Source of the DNA: Gammaproteobacteria bacterium HGW-Gammaproteobacteria-14
Lineage (GTDB): Bacteria; Pseudomonadota; Gammaproteobacteria; Pseudomonadales; Alcanivoracaceae
Direction: 5' to 3'
Assembly (NCBI GenBank): GCA_002840115.1
Contig: PGZG01000087.1
Coordinates: 1 to 7,809 of the forward strand
DNA: 7,809 bases
Shown in pieces: positions 1 to 6,075 of the stretch (position 1 is its first letter; every line of letters starts with the position of its first letter). Below the pieces are notes generated by a model. That model saw only the letters and a program-made list of their open reading frames with translations. It was not told the origin of the DNA and did not search any database. Made by a program: the position numbers and the translations under genes.

Positions 1-1
1 T

Positions 2-652
2 ATCCGTGGCATCTCTGGCTGGATCGGCTTTACCGCGTTTTATCTTGCCATTCCAATGACCGCGCTTGCCGATGCCAGCGTATTGCGCGCCGCCGCCCCC
101 CTGTGGGTGCCCCTACTGGTGTTTGTCTGGCTACGGGAAACCATCCCCGCGCCACGCTGGGCAGCCCTGTTGTGCGGCTTTGCGGGGGTCACTCTGGTGT
201 TGCAGCCAGTCAGTGGTGCTGTAAACCCCGGGCACTGGCTCGGACTGCTCGCCGGAGCGGGCCTGGCGGCATCCATGGCGACCACCCGCGCACTGACTTC
301 CAGTGAACCTGCTGCACGAGTCTTGTTTTATTATTTCGTCATCGCTTTTCTTGCCTCTACCCCAATGGGCCTGCTGCATCTGCAACCCATCCCCCATACT
401 GCCTGGCCCGCACTCGTGTATGTGGGATGCTCAATTTTTATCACTATGGTTCTCTACAACCGCGCCTATAGCCTTGCCCCAACCACCGTTGTCGCACCGC
501 TGGGCTATATCGCAGTGCCTGCGGCGGCAGTTATCGACTGGCTTATCTGGGGGCATATCCCCGGAATACTGGTAATCGCCGGCTGCACACTGGTCGTTCT
601 CAGCGGCATTTTTGCCGTCACCCTGACCTCTTCTCGCCACGGCGAGCACTGA
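2..652 (+). CDS. EamA/DMT-family transporter, 3' part (5' end outside window)
   Basis: An inner-membrane permease of the drug/metabolite transporter superfamily, seen here as its C-terminal 216 residues. The frame is open from base 2 to a TGA at 650-652, so the start lies to the left; complete members are about 290-300 residues, so roughly a quarter is missing. About eight hydrophobic segments can be read, near residues 1-20, 31-44, 53-69, 79-95, 107-126, 134-152, 162-183 and 187-207. Residues 28-70 fit the end of the first EamA repeat: a small-residue-rich helix, then WLRE before a short loop, then a Gly-rich helix ending in LVLQP. The second repeat covers about 79-207. At the equivalent loop the second repeat has WGHIP, where many relatives carry a glutamate. 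Substrates of this family range over amino acids, metabolites and drugs and cannot be read from sequence. No clear terminator follows, so some read-through into the next gene is possible. The family call is firm; function is unknown. Confidence 0.85.
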   Translation: MRGISGWIGFTAFYLAIPMTALADASVLRAAAPLWVPLLVFVWLRETIPAPRWAALLCGFAGVTLVLQPVSGAVNPGHWLGLLAGAGLAASMATTRALTSSEPAARVLFYYFVIAFLASTPMGLLHLQPIPHTAWPALVYVGCSIFITMVLYNRAYSLAPTTVVAPLGYIAVPAAAVIDWLIWGHIPGILVIAGCTLVVLSGIFAVTLTSSRHGEH

Positions 653-700
653 TCGTTCAGCGGAAATTTGCCACCTCTGATCGGTATAGAAAAAAAATAC

Positions 701-729
701 TTGTCTGGAAGCAAACTCAGCGCTATACA
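701..729 (+). promoter_or_regulatory. Candidate sigma-70 promoter for the small acidic protein gene
   Basis: TTGTCT at 701-706 and TATACA at 724-729 are separated by exactly 17 bases. Each hexamer matches 4 of 6 consensus positions. An A-rich stretch at 690-698 lies just upstream of the -35 box, where an UP element would sit. Transcription would begin near 735-737 and leave a leader of about 120 bases before the ATG at 859. The last base of the -10 box is A rather than the strongly preferred T, so this is a fair candidate and not a certain one. Confidence 0.45.
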
Positions 730-804
730 GGCGCCAAGAGAGCATCGCAATCTATCCGTTTGCGGGCAGCTCTCGAACTGGCAGTCAGGTGTCACTCAGG
801 AGCC

Positions 805-833
805 GTTCCGGCGCCTACGGGGCGCGGGGCCGG
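805..833 (+). other. GC-rich leader segment able to fold, upstream of the small gene
   Basis: This part of the presumed leader can form competing stems: CCGGC at 808-812 with GCCGG at 829-833, or GCGCC at 811-815 with GGCGC at 821-825. It ends about 12 bases before the G-rich ribosome-binding stretch AAGGGGG (846-852). It could modulate translation, but the stems are short and no known riboswitch is recognised. It is listed mainly to describe the non-coding gap at 653-858. Confidence 0.2.
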
Positions 834-858
834 TCCCAATCGAAAAAGGGGGCCAACC

Positions 859-1098
859 ATGACCAGCAGTCGCATTGAAACTGACCACGACGAAACGGAT
901 GATTTGCTGATGAATGAAGATGTTGACTTCATCGAGGAAGAACAGGACGAGCAGGAAGTTCAGAGCCCACGCTCCAAGAGCTTTAACCTCGACATGCGCC
1001 ATCGCATTGAGAACCGGCTTGAAGAACGCAGGCTGCAAAAAGAGTTGAACGAGTACGAGTTTTTCGATCTCGACGACGACGAAGAAACGCTACATTAA
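859..1098 (+). CDS. Small acidic protein, PA3496-like (putative envelope integrity family)
   Basis: A 79-residue protein with no signal peptide and no membrane segment. Residues 1-35 are dominated by Asp and Glu. Residues 46-70 form a charged, helix-prone block containing RHRIENRLEERRLQKELNEYEFF, interrupted here only for reading at RHRIENRLEE and RRLQKELNEYEFF, followed by an acidic tail DLDDDEE. The pattern of an acidic arm followed by R-x-x-I-E-x-x-L-E-x-R-R-L-x-K-E-L resembles the small Pseudomonas PA3496 family, which databases label a putative envelope integrity protein; I match this from memory, and the molecular role is not known to me. The ATG at 859 is preferred because AAGGGGG at 846-852 precedes it by six bases and because the acidic composition begins there. 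An in-frame ATG at 760 would add 33 residues of quite different, basic composition. The gene appears monocistronic, between its own candidate promoter and a strong terminator. Confidence 0.75.
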   Translation: MTSSRIETDHDETDDLLMNEDVDFIEEEQDEQEVQSPRSKSFNLDMRHRIENRLEERRLQKELNEYEFFDLDDDEETLH

Positions 1099-1130
1099 AA
1101 AAGGCCCGCATTGCGGGCCTTTTTTAATGT
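1092..1130 (+). terminator. Strong, symmetric intrinsic terminator after the small gene
   Basis: A perfect 18-base inverted repeat (1092-1109 against 1113-1130) closes on a three-base loop, ATT. Its core is GGCCCGC/GCGGGCC, with A6 at 1097-1102 on one side and T6 at 1120-1125 on the other, and a further ACATT/AATGT pair outside. Because the A and T tracts are symmetric, it should also stop transcription arriving from the right. The TAA stop of the small gene (1096-1098) lies inside the left arm. Confidence 0.93.
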
Positions 1131-1142
1131 CAGGGCGCAAAC

Positions 1143-1157
1143 CACGCCTTTGGCGTG
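1143..1157. other. Small hairpin between the two converging terminators
   Basis: CACGCC (1143-1148) and GGCGTG (1152-1157) form a 6-bp stem around a TTT loop. A further GCA/TGC pair (1137-1139, 1159-1161) could extend it past an internal loop. It has no T tract and is not a terminator by itself. It may protect a 3' end, or be chance. Confidence 0.35.
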
Positions 1158-1161
1158 ATGC

Positions 1162-1202
1162 AAAAATCGCCGCACCACCTTGCGGTGGTACGGCGATTTT
1201 TT
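1162..1202 (-). terminator. Intrinsic terminator of the suc operon
   Basis: On the - strand the hairpin starts directly at the sucD stop codon. Arms 1162-1179 and 1184-1201 pair at 17 of 18 positions, with a single mismatch at 1173/1190 and a four-base loop at 1180-1183. The stem is followed on the - strand by T5 (1166-1162). An A-rich tract on the other side makes it potentially bidirectional, so it would also catch read-through from the left. It ends the sucA-sucB-lpd-sucC-sucD transcript. Confidence 0.9.
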
Positions 1203-2076
1203 ACCAGCCGGTAAGCTCTTTCAACGCCTGCCCCATTTGCGATGGGTTGCGCACGGTTTTAACACCCGCAGCTTCCAGTGCCGCAAACTTCTCATCTGCC
1301 GTTCCTTTACCGCCGGCAATGATTGCTCCGGCATGTCCCATACGTTTACCTGCAGGCGCCGTAACACCTGCAATATAAGACACCACTGGCTTGGTAACGT
1401 GCGCCTTGATAAAAGCCGCCGCCTCATCTTCAGCACTGCCGCCAATCTCACCGACCATAATAATGGCCTCGGTTTGCGGGTCATCCTGGAATAAACGCAG
1501 TGCATCAATAAAGGTCATGCCCGGAATAGGGTCGCCACCAATACCGATACAGGTCGACTGACCAAAGCCTAACGCCGTAGTCTGGTTAACCGCCTCATAG
1601 GTCAGAGTACCCGAACGGGAAACAATCCCTACCTTACCCGGCTGATGAATATGCCCCGGCATAATGCCGATTTTGCACTCACCGGGGGTAATAATTCCTG
1701 GGCAATTTGGCCCGATCAATCGAATACCACCCTTGCGCACCACATATTCTTTGACCTTCAGCATATCCAGAGCAGGTACGCCCTCGGTAATGCAGACAAT
1801 CAACTCAATACCAGCATCAGCAGCTTCCAGAATGGAGTCCTTGCAAAATGCCGCTGGCACATAAATCACCGACGCATTAGCACCAGTAGCTTCCACGGCC
1901 TCACGTACGGTATTGAAAACCGGCAGCCCAAGATGCGTTTGACCGCCTTTACCCGGCGTTACGCCACCAACCATTTTGGTGCCATAGGCAATTGCCTGCT
2001 CCGAATGCAGAGTGCCTTGAGACCCGGTAAAACCCTGACAGATAACACGGGTTTCCTTATTGATTAATACACTCAT
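1201..2076 (-). CDS. sucD: Succinyl-CoA synthetase (ADP-forming), alpha subunit
   Basis: The alpha subunit of succinyl-CoA synthetase binds CoA and carries the phosphohistidine intermediate; with SucC it converts succinyl-CoA plus phosphate and nucleoside diphosphate to succinate, CoA and nucleoside triphosphate in the TCA cycle. The protein has 291 residues, against 289 in E. coli. The N-terminal Rossmann CoA-binding domain carries GFTGSQGT (15-22) and the GGVTPGKGG stretch (37-45). The second, flavodoxin-like domain includes GPNCPG (122-127), IVSRSGTL (151-158), GIGGDPIPG (178-186) and GEIGGSAEDEA (209-219), with Glu210 at the conserved active-site glutamate. The catalytic histidine is His248 in GKRMGHAG, equivalent to E. 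coli His246. The ATG overlaps the sucC stop as ATGA, and a G-run inside the end of sucC (GGGGGTG, 2081-2087) can act as ribosome-binding site, so translation is probably coupled to give equal subunits. The stop codon abuts the operon terminator. Intact and unremarkable. Confidence 0.98.
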   Translation of the reverse strand: MSVLINKETRVICQGFTGSQGTLHSEQAIAYGTKMVGGVTPGKGGQTHLGLPVFNTVREAVEATGANASVIYVPAAFCKDSILEAADAGIELIVCITEGVPALDMLKVKEYVVRKGGIRLIGPNCPGIITPGECKIGIMPGHIHQPGKVGIVSRSGTLTYEAVNQTTALGFGQSTCIGIGGDPIPGMTFIDALRLFQDDPQTEAIIMVGEIGGSAEDEAAAFIKAHVTKPVVSYIAGVTAPAGKRMGHAGAIIAGGKGTADEKFAALEAAGVKTVRNPSQMGQALKELTGW

Positions 2077-3242
2077 ACTGCACCCCCGACGGCTTTCACA
2101 ACCTGCTCGGCGGCATCATTGAAACCGCTTGCGGCGATAATATTCAGTCCGCTCTCAGCCAGCTTTTTGCTGCCAAGTTCGGCGTTATTGCCTTCCAGGC
2201 GCACAACCACGGGCACCTTGACGCCCACTTCCTTCACCGCACCAATAATTCCTTCAGCGATCATGTCGCAACGGACAATGCCACCGAAAATATTCACCAG
2301 CACAGCCTGCACATTACTGTCAGAAAGGATGATCTTAAATGCTTCGGTAACCCGCTCTTTAGTCGCACCACCGCCAACATCAAGGAAATTGGCAGGAGCA
2401 CCGCCCTTGAGTTTGATAATGTCCATGGTTGCCATGGCCAAGCCAGCGCCATTTACCATGCAGCCAATATTGCCATCCAGCGCTACATAGTTAAGCTCCC
2501 ACTCTGCCGCACGCCGCTCTCGCTCATCTTCCTGAGAGGGATCTTCCATCGCCTTGAGCTTGGGCTGACGAAACAGTGCACTGCCATCCAGATTAATCTT
2601 GGCATCCAGACAGTGAAGGTTGCCTTCTTTGGTAATCACCAGCGGATTAATTTCCAACAGCGCCAAATCGTTTTCTTCAAACAGCTTGGCCAGACCCAGG
2701 AAAATCCTGGTGAACTGCTTGATTTGCTCCGGATTCAGTCCAAGCTTGAAACCAATATCCCGCGCCTGATAGGGCTGAGCTCCAACCAGCGGATCGATCT
2801 CCGCCTTAAGAATTTTCTCAGGTGTCTCATGGGCCACGGTTTCAATTTCAACGCCACCTTCGGTGGACGCCATAAATACGATACGACGCGTAGCACGATC
2901 CAGCACTGCGCCGAGATACAGCTCCTGGGCAATATCGGTGCAAGACTCCACCAGGATTTTGCTGACCGGCTGACCGTCGGCATCCGTCTGATACGTCACC
3001 AAACGCTGGCCTAGCCACTTTTTCGCAAACTCGGCAGCTTCTTCCGCGGATTTTACCAGCTTTACGCCACCCGCCTTGCCACGCCCACCGGCATGCACCT
3101 GAGCCTTGACGACCCACTCGGTACCGCCAATTTCCTTTAACTTCTCGGCCACTTCTTCCGGGGTATCACAGGCGTAGCCTTTTGATACCGGCAATCCGTA
3201 TTGTGCAAACAGCTGTTTGCCTTGGTACTCATGGAGATTCAT
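2073..3242 (-). CDS. sucC: Succinyl-CoA synthetase (ADP-forming), beta subunit
   Basis: The beta subunit provides the nucleotide-binding ATP-grasp domain and part of the succinyl-CoA site; it works with SucD in the cytoplasm as the substrate-level phosphorylation step of the TCA cycle. Length is 389 residues, against 388 in E. coli, with matching start MNLHEYQGKQLF. Seen in the sequence are Lys46 and the loop HAGGRGKAGG (50-59) for nucleotide binding, Glu99 in LVES, Glu197 in LLEINP, which contacts the phosphohistidine loop, and the Mg2+ ligands Asn199 and Asp213. The C-terminal flavodoxin-like domain has NGAGLAMATMD (264-274), FLDVGGGATKE (287-297), NIFGGIVRCD (317-326) and RLEGNNAELG (348-357). 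The ribosome-binding site is weak (GGGA, eight bases before ATG on the - strand). The gene follows lpd after 130 bases and overlaps sucD by four. Nucleotide preference (ATP or GTP) cannot be decided by reading. Confidence 0.98.
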   Translation of the reverse strand: MNLHEYQGKQLFAQYGLPVSKGYACDTPEEVAEKLKEIGGTEWVVKAQVHAGGRGKAGGVKLVKSAEEAAEFAKKWLGQRLVTYQTDADGQPVSKILVESCTDIAQELYLGAVLDRATRRIVFMASTEGGVEIETVAHETPEKILKAEIDPLVGAQPYQARDIGFKLGLNPEQIKQFTRIFLGLAKLFEENDLALLEINPLVITKEGNLHCLDAKINLDGSALFRQPKLKAMEDPSQEDERERRAAEWELNYVALDGNIGCMVNGAGLAMATMDIIKLKGGAPANFLDVGGGATKERVTEAFKIILSDSNVQAVLVNIFGGIVRCDMIAEGIIGAVKEVGVKVPVVVRLEGNNAELGSKKLAESGLNIIAASGFNDAAEQVVKAVGGAV

Positions 3243-3282
3243 GTTCTGATCCCGTTGTCTTCCGTTATGGAACTGTTCTCCG

Positions 3283-3311
3283 AAAAACCCGGCTTCCTTG
3301 TGGGGCGCCGG
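3283..3311 (-). other. Weak terminator-like stem in the lpd-sucC spacer
   Basis: On the - strand CCGGC (3311-3307) can pair with GCCGG (3293-3289) across a 13-base loop, followed by one G and then T5 (3287-3283). This looks like a weak attenuator or a 3'-end processing site between lpd and sucC rather than a full terminator, as the stem is only five pairs. An alternative pairing inside the same 130-base spacer joins GGATCAG (3310-3316) with CTGATCC (3246-3252). No good promoter for sucCD is visible in the spacer. Confidence 0.3.
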
Positions 3312-3318
3312 ATCAGCC
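3302..3318 (-). repeat. Copy 1 of a 17-base spacer repeat, downstream of lpd
   Basis: The + strand reads GGGGCGCCGGATCAGCC. It matches the sequence at 4834-4850 at 16 of 17 positions, in the same orientation, the only difference being T here against C there. It lies in the spacer between lpd and sucC and overlaps one arm of the weak stem at 3289-3311. Confidence 0.6.
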
Positions 3319-3372
3319 TTCTTGCCAATTTTCGCATGAAACTTTCAGCTCACACCGACTGTCTCGCCAGTG

Positions 3373-4812
3373 CTACTTTTTGCGCTTGCGCTGGGCGATA
3401 TGAATCGCCTTGAAATCGGCGGCCAGTGCCGCCTCATGCACGGCTTCCGACAAGGTCGGATGACCAAAGACCATCAACTGCAAGTCTTCAATCGTGGCGC
3501 CGAACTCCATGGCGATCACTCCTTGCTGCACCAACTCGGAAGCCTGAGGGCCCAGTACATGCATACCCAGAATCCGGTCCGTCTTCTCATCGGCAACAAA
3601 CTTTACCATCCCGTAACTTTCGCCAGCCGCAAGTGCTCGACCATTAGCCGCAAACGGCACCACGCCAGCTTTATAGGGCTCGCCGCTAGACTTCAGCTCT
3701 TCTTCGGTTTTACCGACCCAAGCAAGCTCCGGATGAGTGTAGATCACCCAGGGAATAGTGTCGTAATTTACCTGGGTGTGCTCGCCAGCAATCACATCCG
3801 CCACCATCACACCTTCTTCCATGGCTTTGTGCGCCAAAGCAGGACCACGCACCAAATCACCTACCGCATACACGCCGGGCACATCCGTGCGGCACTGTTG
3901 GTTTACGTAGATAAAATTACGCTCATCCAGCGTCACGCCTGAATCCGCAGCCAATAAATTCTGTGTAACCGGTCTGCGCCCAACCGCAACGATCAAGCGG
4001 TCAAAAACTTCCTTATGCTCACCGTCGGCATCGGTATAGGTGACGTTAACTTTTTTACCCTTAACTTCACTGGCCGTCACTCGAGCACCGAGGCGGATAT
4101 CCAAGCCCTGCTTGGTCAGAATCTTTCTGGCCTCCTTTGCCAGCTGCTGGTCCACCGGTGGCAGAAACGCATCCACGGCCTCCAACACCACCACTTCTGA
4201 GCCCAGACGAGACCAGACACTACCAAGCTCAAGACCAATAACCCCCGCGCCGATAACCCCTAAACGCTTCGGCACATCAGTGAAATCCAGGGCTCCAGTG
4301 GAATCAACAATACGGTCCTGATCGACCACAGCTACAGGAATAGTTACCGGCTCGGAACCCGCAGCCAGAATAACATTCTCCGCCGCCAGCAGTTTCAAAT
4401 CCCCTTCTGTCGGGGAGAATTCAACCTGCTTGCCCGACAACAATTTACCGCTGCCTTGAAGCCAATCAATTTTGTGAGCCTGAAAGAGTTGTGCGATACC
4501 TCCAGTAAGTTGCAAAACCACCTGATCCTTTCGCTCCACCATTTTTTTAACATCAATGGATATCTTGCCAACCTCAATACCATGATCGGCAAAACTGGCG
4601 GAAGCTTCATGGTAGCGCCAACTGGAGTCGAGTAACGCTTTTGACGGGATACAACCGATATTCAGGCAAGTGCCACCAAGCGCTGGCTTACCCTGTTTGT
4701 TAATGCGTTTCTCAATGCAGGCAACTTTCATTCCCAGTTGCGCGCAACGAATAGCTGCTACGTAACCGCCCGGCCCACCGCCGATGACGATGACATCGTA
4801 TTGTTCAGACAT
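3373..4812 (-). CDS. lpd: Dihydrolipoyl dehydrogenase, E3 of the 2-oxoglutarate dehydrogenase complex
   Basis: E3 is an FAD-dependent enzyme that reoxidises the dihydrolipoyl groups of SucB with NAD+, giving NADH. The protein has 479 residues. In order there are an N-terminal FAD site GGGPGGY (11-17), the redox-active disulfide Cys49/Cys54 in GGTCLNIGCIPSK, an NAD-binding GAGVIGLELG motif at about 180-195, a second FAD contact in YAVGDLV, and the C-terminal dimerisation domain with the His451-Glu456 catalytic pair in HPTLSE. The INKQGKPALGG lead into the disulfide is the longer form seen in Azotobacter and Pseudomonas OGDH-type E3, often named lpdG there. The ATG at 4812 is chosen because GGGAAG (4817-4822) sits four bases upstream and MSEQYDVIVIGGG is the usual beginning. 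An in-frame ATG at 4863 overlaps the sucB stop as TGATG but has no ribosome-binding site. The tail RKRKK is strongly basic. This E3 may also serve other 2-oxoacid complexes in the cell; that is inference. Confidence 0.97.
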   Translation of the reverse strand: MSEQYDVIVIGGGPGGYVAAIRCAQLGMKVACIEKRINKQGKPALGGTCLNIGCIPSKALLDSSWRYHEASASFADHGIEVGKISIDVKKMVERKDQVVLQLTGGIAQLFQAHKIDWLQGSGKLLSGKQVEFSPTEGDLKLLAAENVILAAGSEPVTIPVAVVDQDRIVDSTGALDFTDVPKRLGVIGAGVIGLELGSVWSRLGSEVVVLEAVDAFLPPVDQQLAKEARKILTKQGLDIRLGARVTASEVKGKKVNVTYTDADGEHKEVFDRLIVAVGRRPVTQNLLAADSGVTLDERNFIYVNQQCRTDVPGVYAVGDLVRGPALAHKAMEEGVMVADVIAGEHTQVNYDTIPWVIYTHPELAWVGKTEEELKSSGEPYKAGVVPFAANGRALAAGESYGMVKFVADEKTDRILGMHVLGPQASELVQQGVIAMEFGATIEDLQLMVFGHPTLSEAVHEAALAADFKAIHIAQRKRKK

Positions 4813-4833
4813 AACGCTTCCCGTTTTATCAGA

Positions 4834-4850
4834 GGGGCGCCGGACCAGCC
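4834..4850 (-). repeat. Copy 2 of a 17-base spacer repeat, upstream of lpd
   Basis: The + strand reads GGGGCGCCGGACCAGCC, the partner of 3302-3318. It lies in the sucB-lpd spacer, so the two copies flank lpd as direct repeats about 1.53 kb apart. Here, unlike copy 1, it makes up most of a strong hairpin. Confidence 0.6.
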
Positions 4851-4856
4851 GGCGCC
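4836..4856 (-). other. GC hairpin in the sucB-lpd spacer
   Basis: GGCGCCGG (4836-4843) and CCGGCGCC (4849-4856) form a perfect 8-bp, all-GC stem around a five-base loop, ACCAG. It fills most of the 50-base spacer between the sucB stop and the lpd start and ends 13 bases before the lpd ribosome-binding site. No T tract follows, so it is unlikely to be a terminator. It could block 3' exonucleases or set an mRNA processing point, changing relative E2 and E3 yields. Confidence 0.7.
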
Positions 4857-4862
4857 GGTACA

Positions 4863-6065
4863 TCAGATATCCAGCAACAGTCGAGCTGGATCTTCGATAA
4901 ACTGCTTAACTGCCACTAGAAACTGAACAGCTTCACGACCATCAATCAGGCGATGATCATAAGAAACTGCCAAGTACATCATTGGCAAAATCTCCACTTT
5001 GCCGTCAACCGCCATGGGGCGCTCTTGAATTTTGTGCATCCCCATAATGGCCGTCTGTGGTGGATTCAAAATAGGTGTCGACATCAGAGACCCGAAAACA
5101 CCGCCGTTGGAAATCGTAAAAGTTCCACCGGTCATTTCTTCAATGGACAACTTTCCTTCGCGGGCCTTCTTACCATATTCAATAATTTGCGACTCAATTT
5201 CTGCCAACCCTTTTTGGTCCGCATCACGAATGATTGGCACCACCAGACCGCGATCACCGGATACCGCCACACCGACATCGTAATAACCGTGGTAAACAAT
5301 ATCATCGCCATCAATAGAAGCATTTACCATGGGAAATCGTTTCAAAGCTTCCACGCAGGCACGAACAAAAAAGCTCATAAAGCCCAACCGTACACCATGC
5401 GCTTTTTCGAAATCCGCCTGATAGTGTTTGCGCATTTCCATAATTGGCTTCATGTTCACTTCATTAAAGGTCGTCAACATAGCCGCTGTATGCTGTGCCT
5501 CTACCAGACGCTCAGCGATACGTTTACGCAAGCGGGTCATCGGCACACGTTTTTCTTCACGATCACCCGCCGATAACTCCTGAGTCGTCGCCGCTACCGG
5601 AGAAGGAGCCACAGCCTTCTGTTTTTCGCGGCCTTTCAACACAGAATCAACATCTTCGCGGGTAATGCGCCCACCCTTACCAGTACCTTCGACCTTGGCA
5701 GGATCCAGCCCGGCCTCCGCAAGACGCTTACGGGCCGCCGGGCCAGCCACCTTATCCACAGCCTCAGCTTTTGCCGCTGGCTCTGGTGCGGCACTAGAAG
5801 TGGTCTTGTCGGCTGCACCAGCGGCAGTCCCTTCTTCAAGGACCGCGAGCACGGCCTGACTTTCTACGGTATCGCCCTCGCCATGAATAATCTTACCGAG
5901 CACTCCATCCGCGGGAGAAACAACCTCAAGCACCACTTTGTCAGTTTCGATATCGACCAACAGCTCATCACGACTGACTTGGTCGCCAGCCTGTTTATGC
6001 CAAGTGGCTACCGTGCCATCCGCCACGGATTCAGGGAACTGCGGAGCTTTGATTTCAATAGACAT
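4863..6065 (-). CDS. sucB: Dihydrolipoyllysine-residue succinyltransferase, E2 of 2-oxoglutarate dehydrogenase
   Basis: E2 forms the core of the 2-oxoglutarate dehydrogenase complex, receiving the succinyl group from SucA on its lipoyl arm and passing it to CoA. The protein has 400 residues, close to 405 in E. coli. Domains in order: a single lipoyl domain (1-77) with the lipoylated Lys43 in IETDKVVLEV; an Ala/Pro-rich linker (78-105); a peripheral subunit-binding domain (about 106-143, with AARKRLAEAGLDP and GTGKGGRITREDV) that holds E1 and E3; a second linker; and the catalytic domain (about 172-400) with FTISNGG (316-322) and the active-site His371 and Asp375 in YDHRLIDG. One lipoyl domain and this catalytic signature favour SucB over the pyruvate E2, which usually has two or three. 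The start is well supported: AGGA (6072-6075) lies six bases before ATG. The spacer to sucA is 66 bases. The stop overlaps a possible ATG (TGATG). Confidence 0.98.
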   Translation of the reverse strand: MSIEIKAPQFPESVADGTVATWHKQAGDQVSRDELLVDIETDKVVLEVVSPADGVLGKIIHGEGDTVESQAVLAVLEEGTAAGAADKTTSSAAPEPAAKAEAVDKVAGPAARKRLAEAGLDPAKVEGTGKGGRITREDVDSVLKGREKQKAVAPSPVAATTQELSAGDREEKRVPMTRLRKRIAERLVEAQHTAAMLTTFNEVNMKPIMEMRKHYQADFEKAHGVRLGFMSFFVRACVEALKRFPMVNASIDGDDIVYHGYYDVGVAVSGDRGLVVPIIRDADQKGLAEIESQIIEYGKKAREGKLSIEEMTGGTFTISNGGVFGSLMSTPILNPPQTAIMGMHKIQERPMAVDGKVEILPMMYLAVSYDHRLIDGREAVQFLVAVKQFIEDPARLLLDI

Positions 6066-6071
6066 GATCTG

Positions 6072-6075
6072 TCCT
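6072..6075 (-). promoter_or_regulatory. Ribosome-binding site fixing the sucB start
   Basis: The - strand reads AGGA, six bases before the sucB ATG (6065-6063), with a second purine-rich run AAGGAAG just upstream. The 66-base sucA-sucB spacer (6066-6131) otherwise holds only short imperfect palindromes around GATC and no evident promoter or terminator. Confidence 0.65.

Noticed and set aside
668..690. TTGCCA / TATAGA pair as an alternative promoter
   Set aside because: The boxes are only 11 bases apart, too close for a sigma-70 promoter.
760..858. Upstream in-frame ATG that would lengthen the small acidic protein by 33 residues
   Set aside because: The added residues have a basic, Gly/Pro/Arg composition unlike the rest, and a good ribosome-binding site lies just before 859.
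3370..3942. 190-residue open frame on the + strand opposite lpd
   Set aside because: It is antisense to the conserved lpd coding sequence and its product resembles no protein family I know. The same applies to the 172-residue frame at 5883-6401.
4813..4863. N-terminal extension of Lpd by 17 residues from the ATG at 4863
   Set aside because: No ribosome-binding site precedes it, the extension is encoded by a GC hairpin and is rich in Arg, and family members begin at or near the MSEQYDVIVIGGG start at 4812.
4953..5576. 207-residue open frame on the + strand opposite sucB
   Set aside because: It lies wholly antisense to a well-supported gene, its His/Arg-rich composition is typical of reverse-strand frames, and no ribosome-binding site or family likeness was seen.
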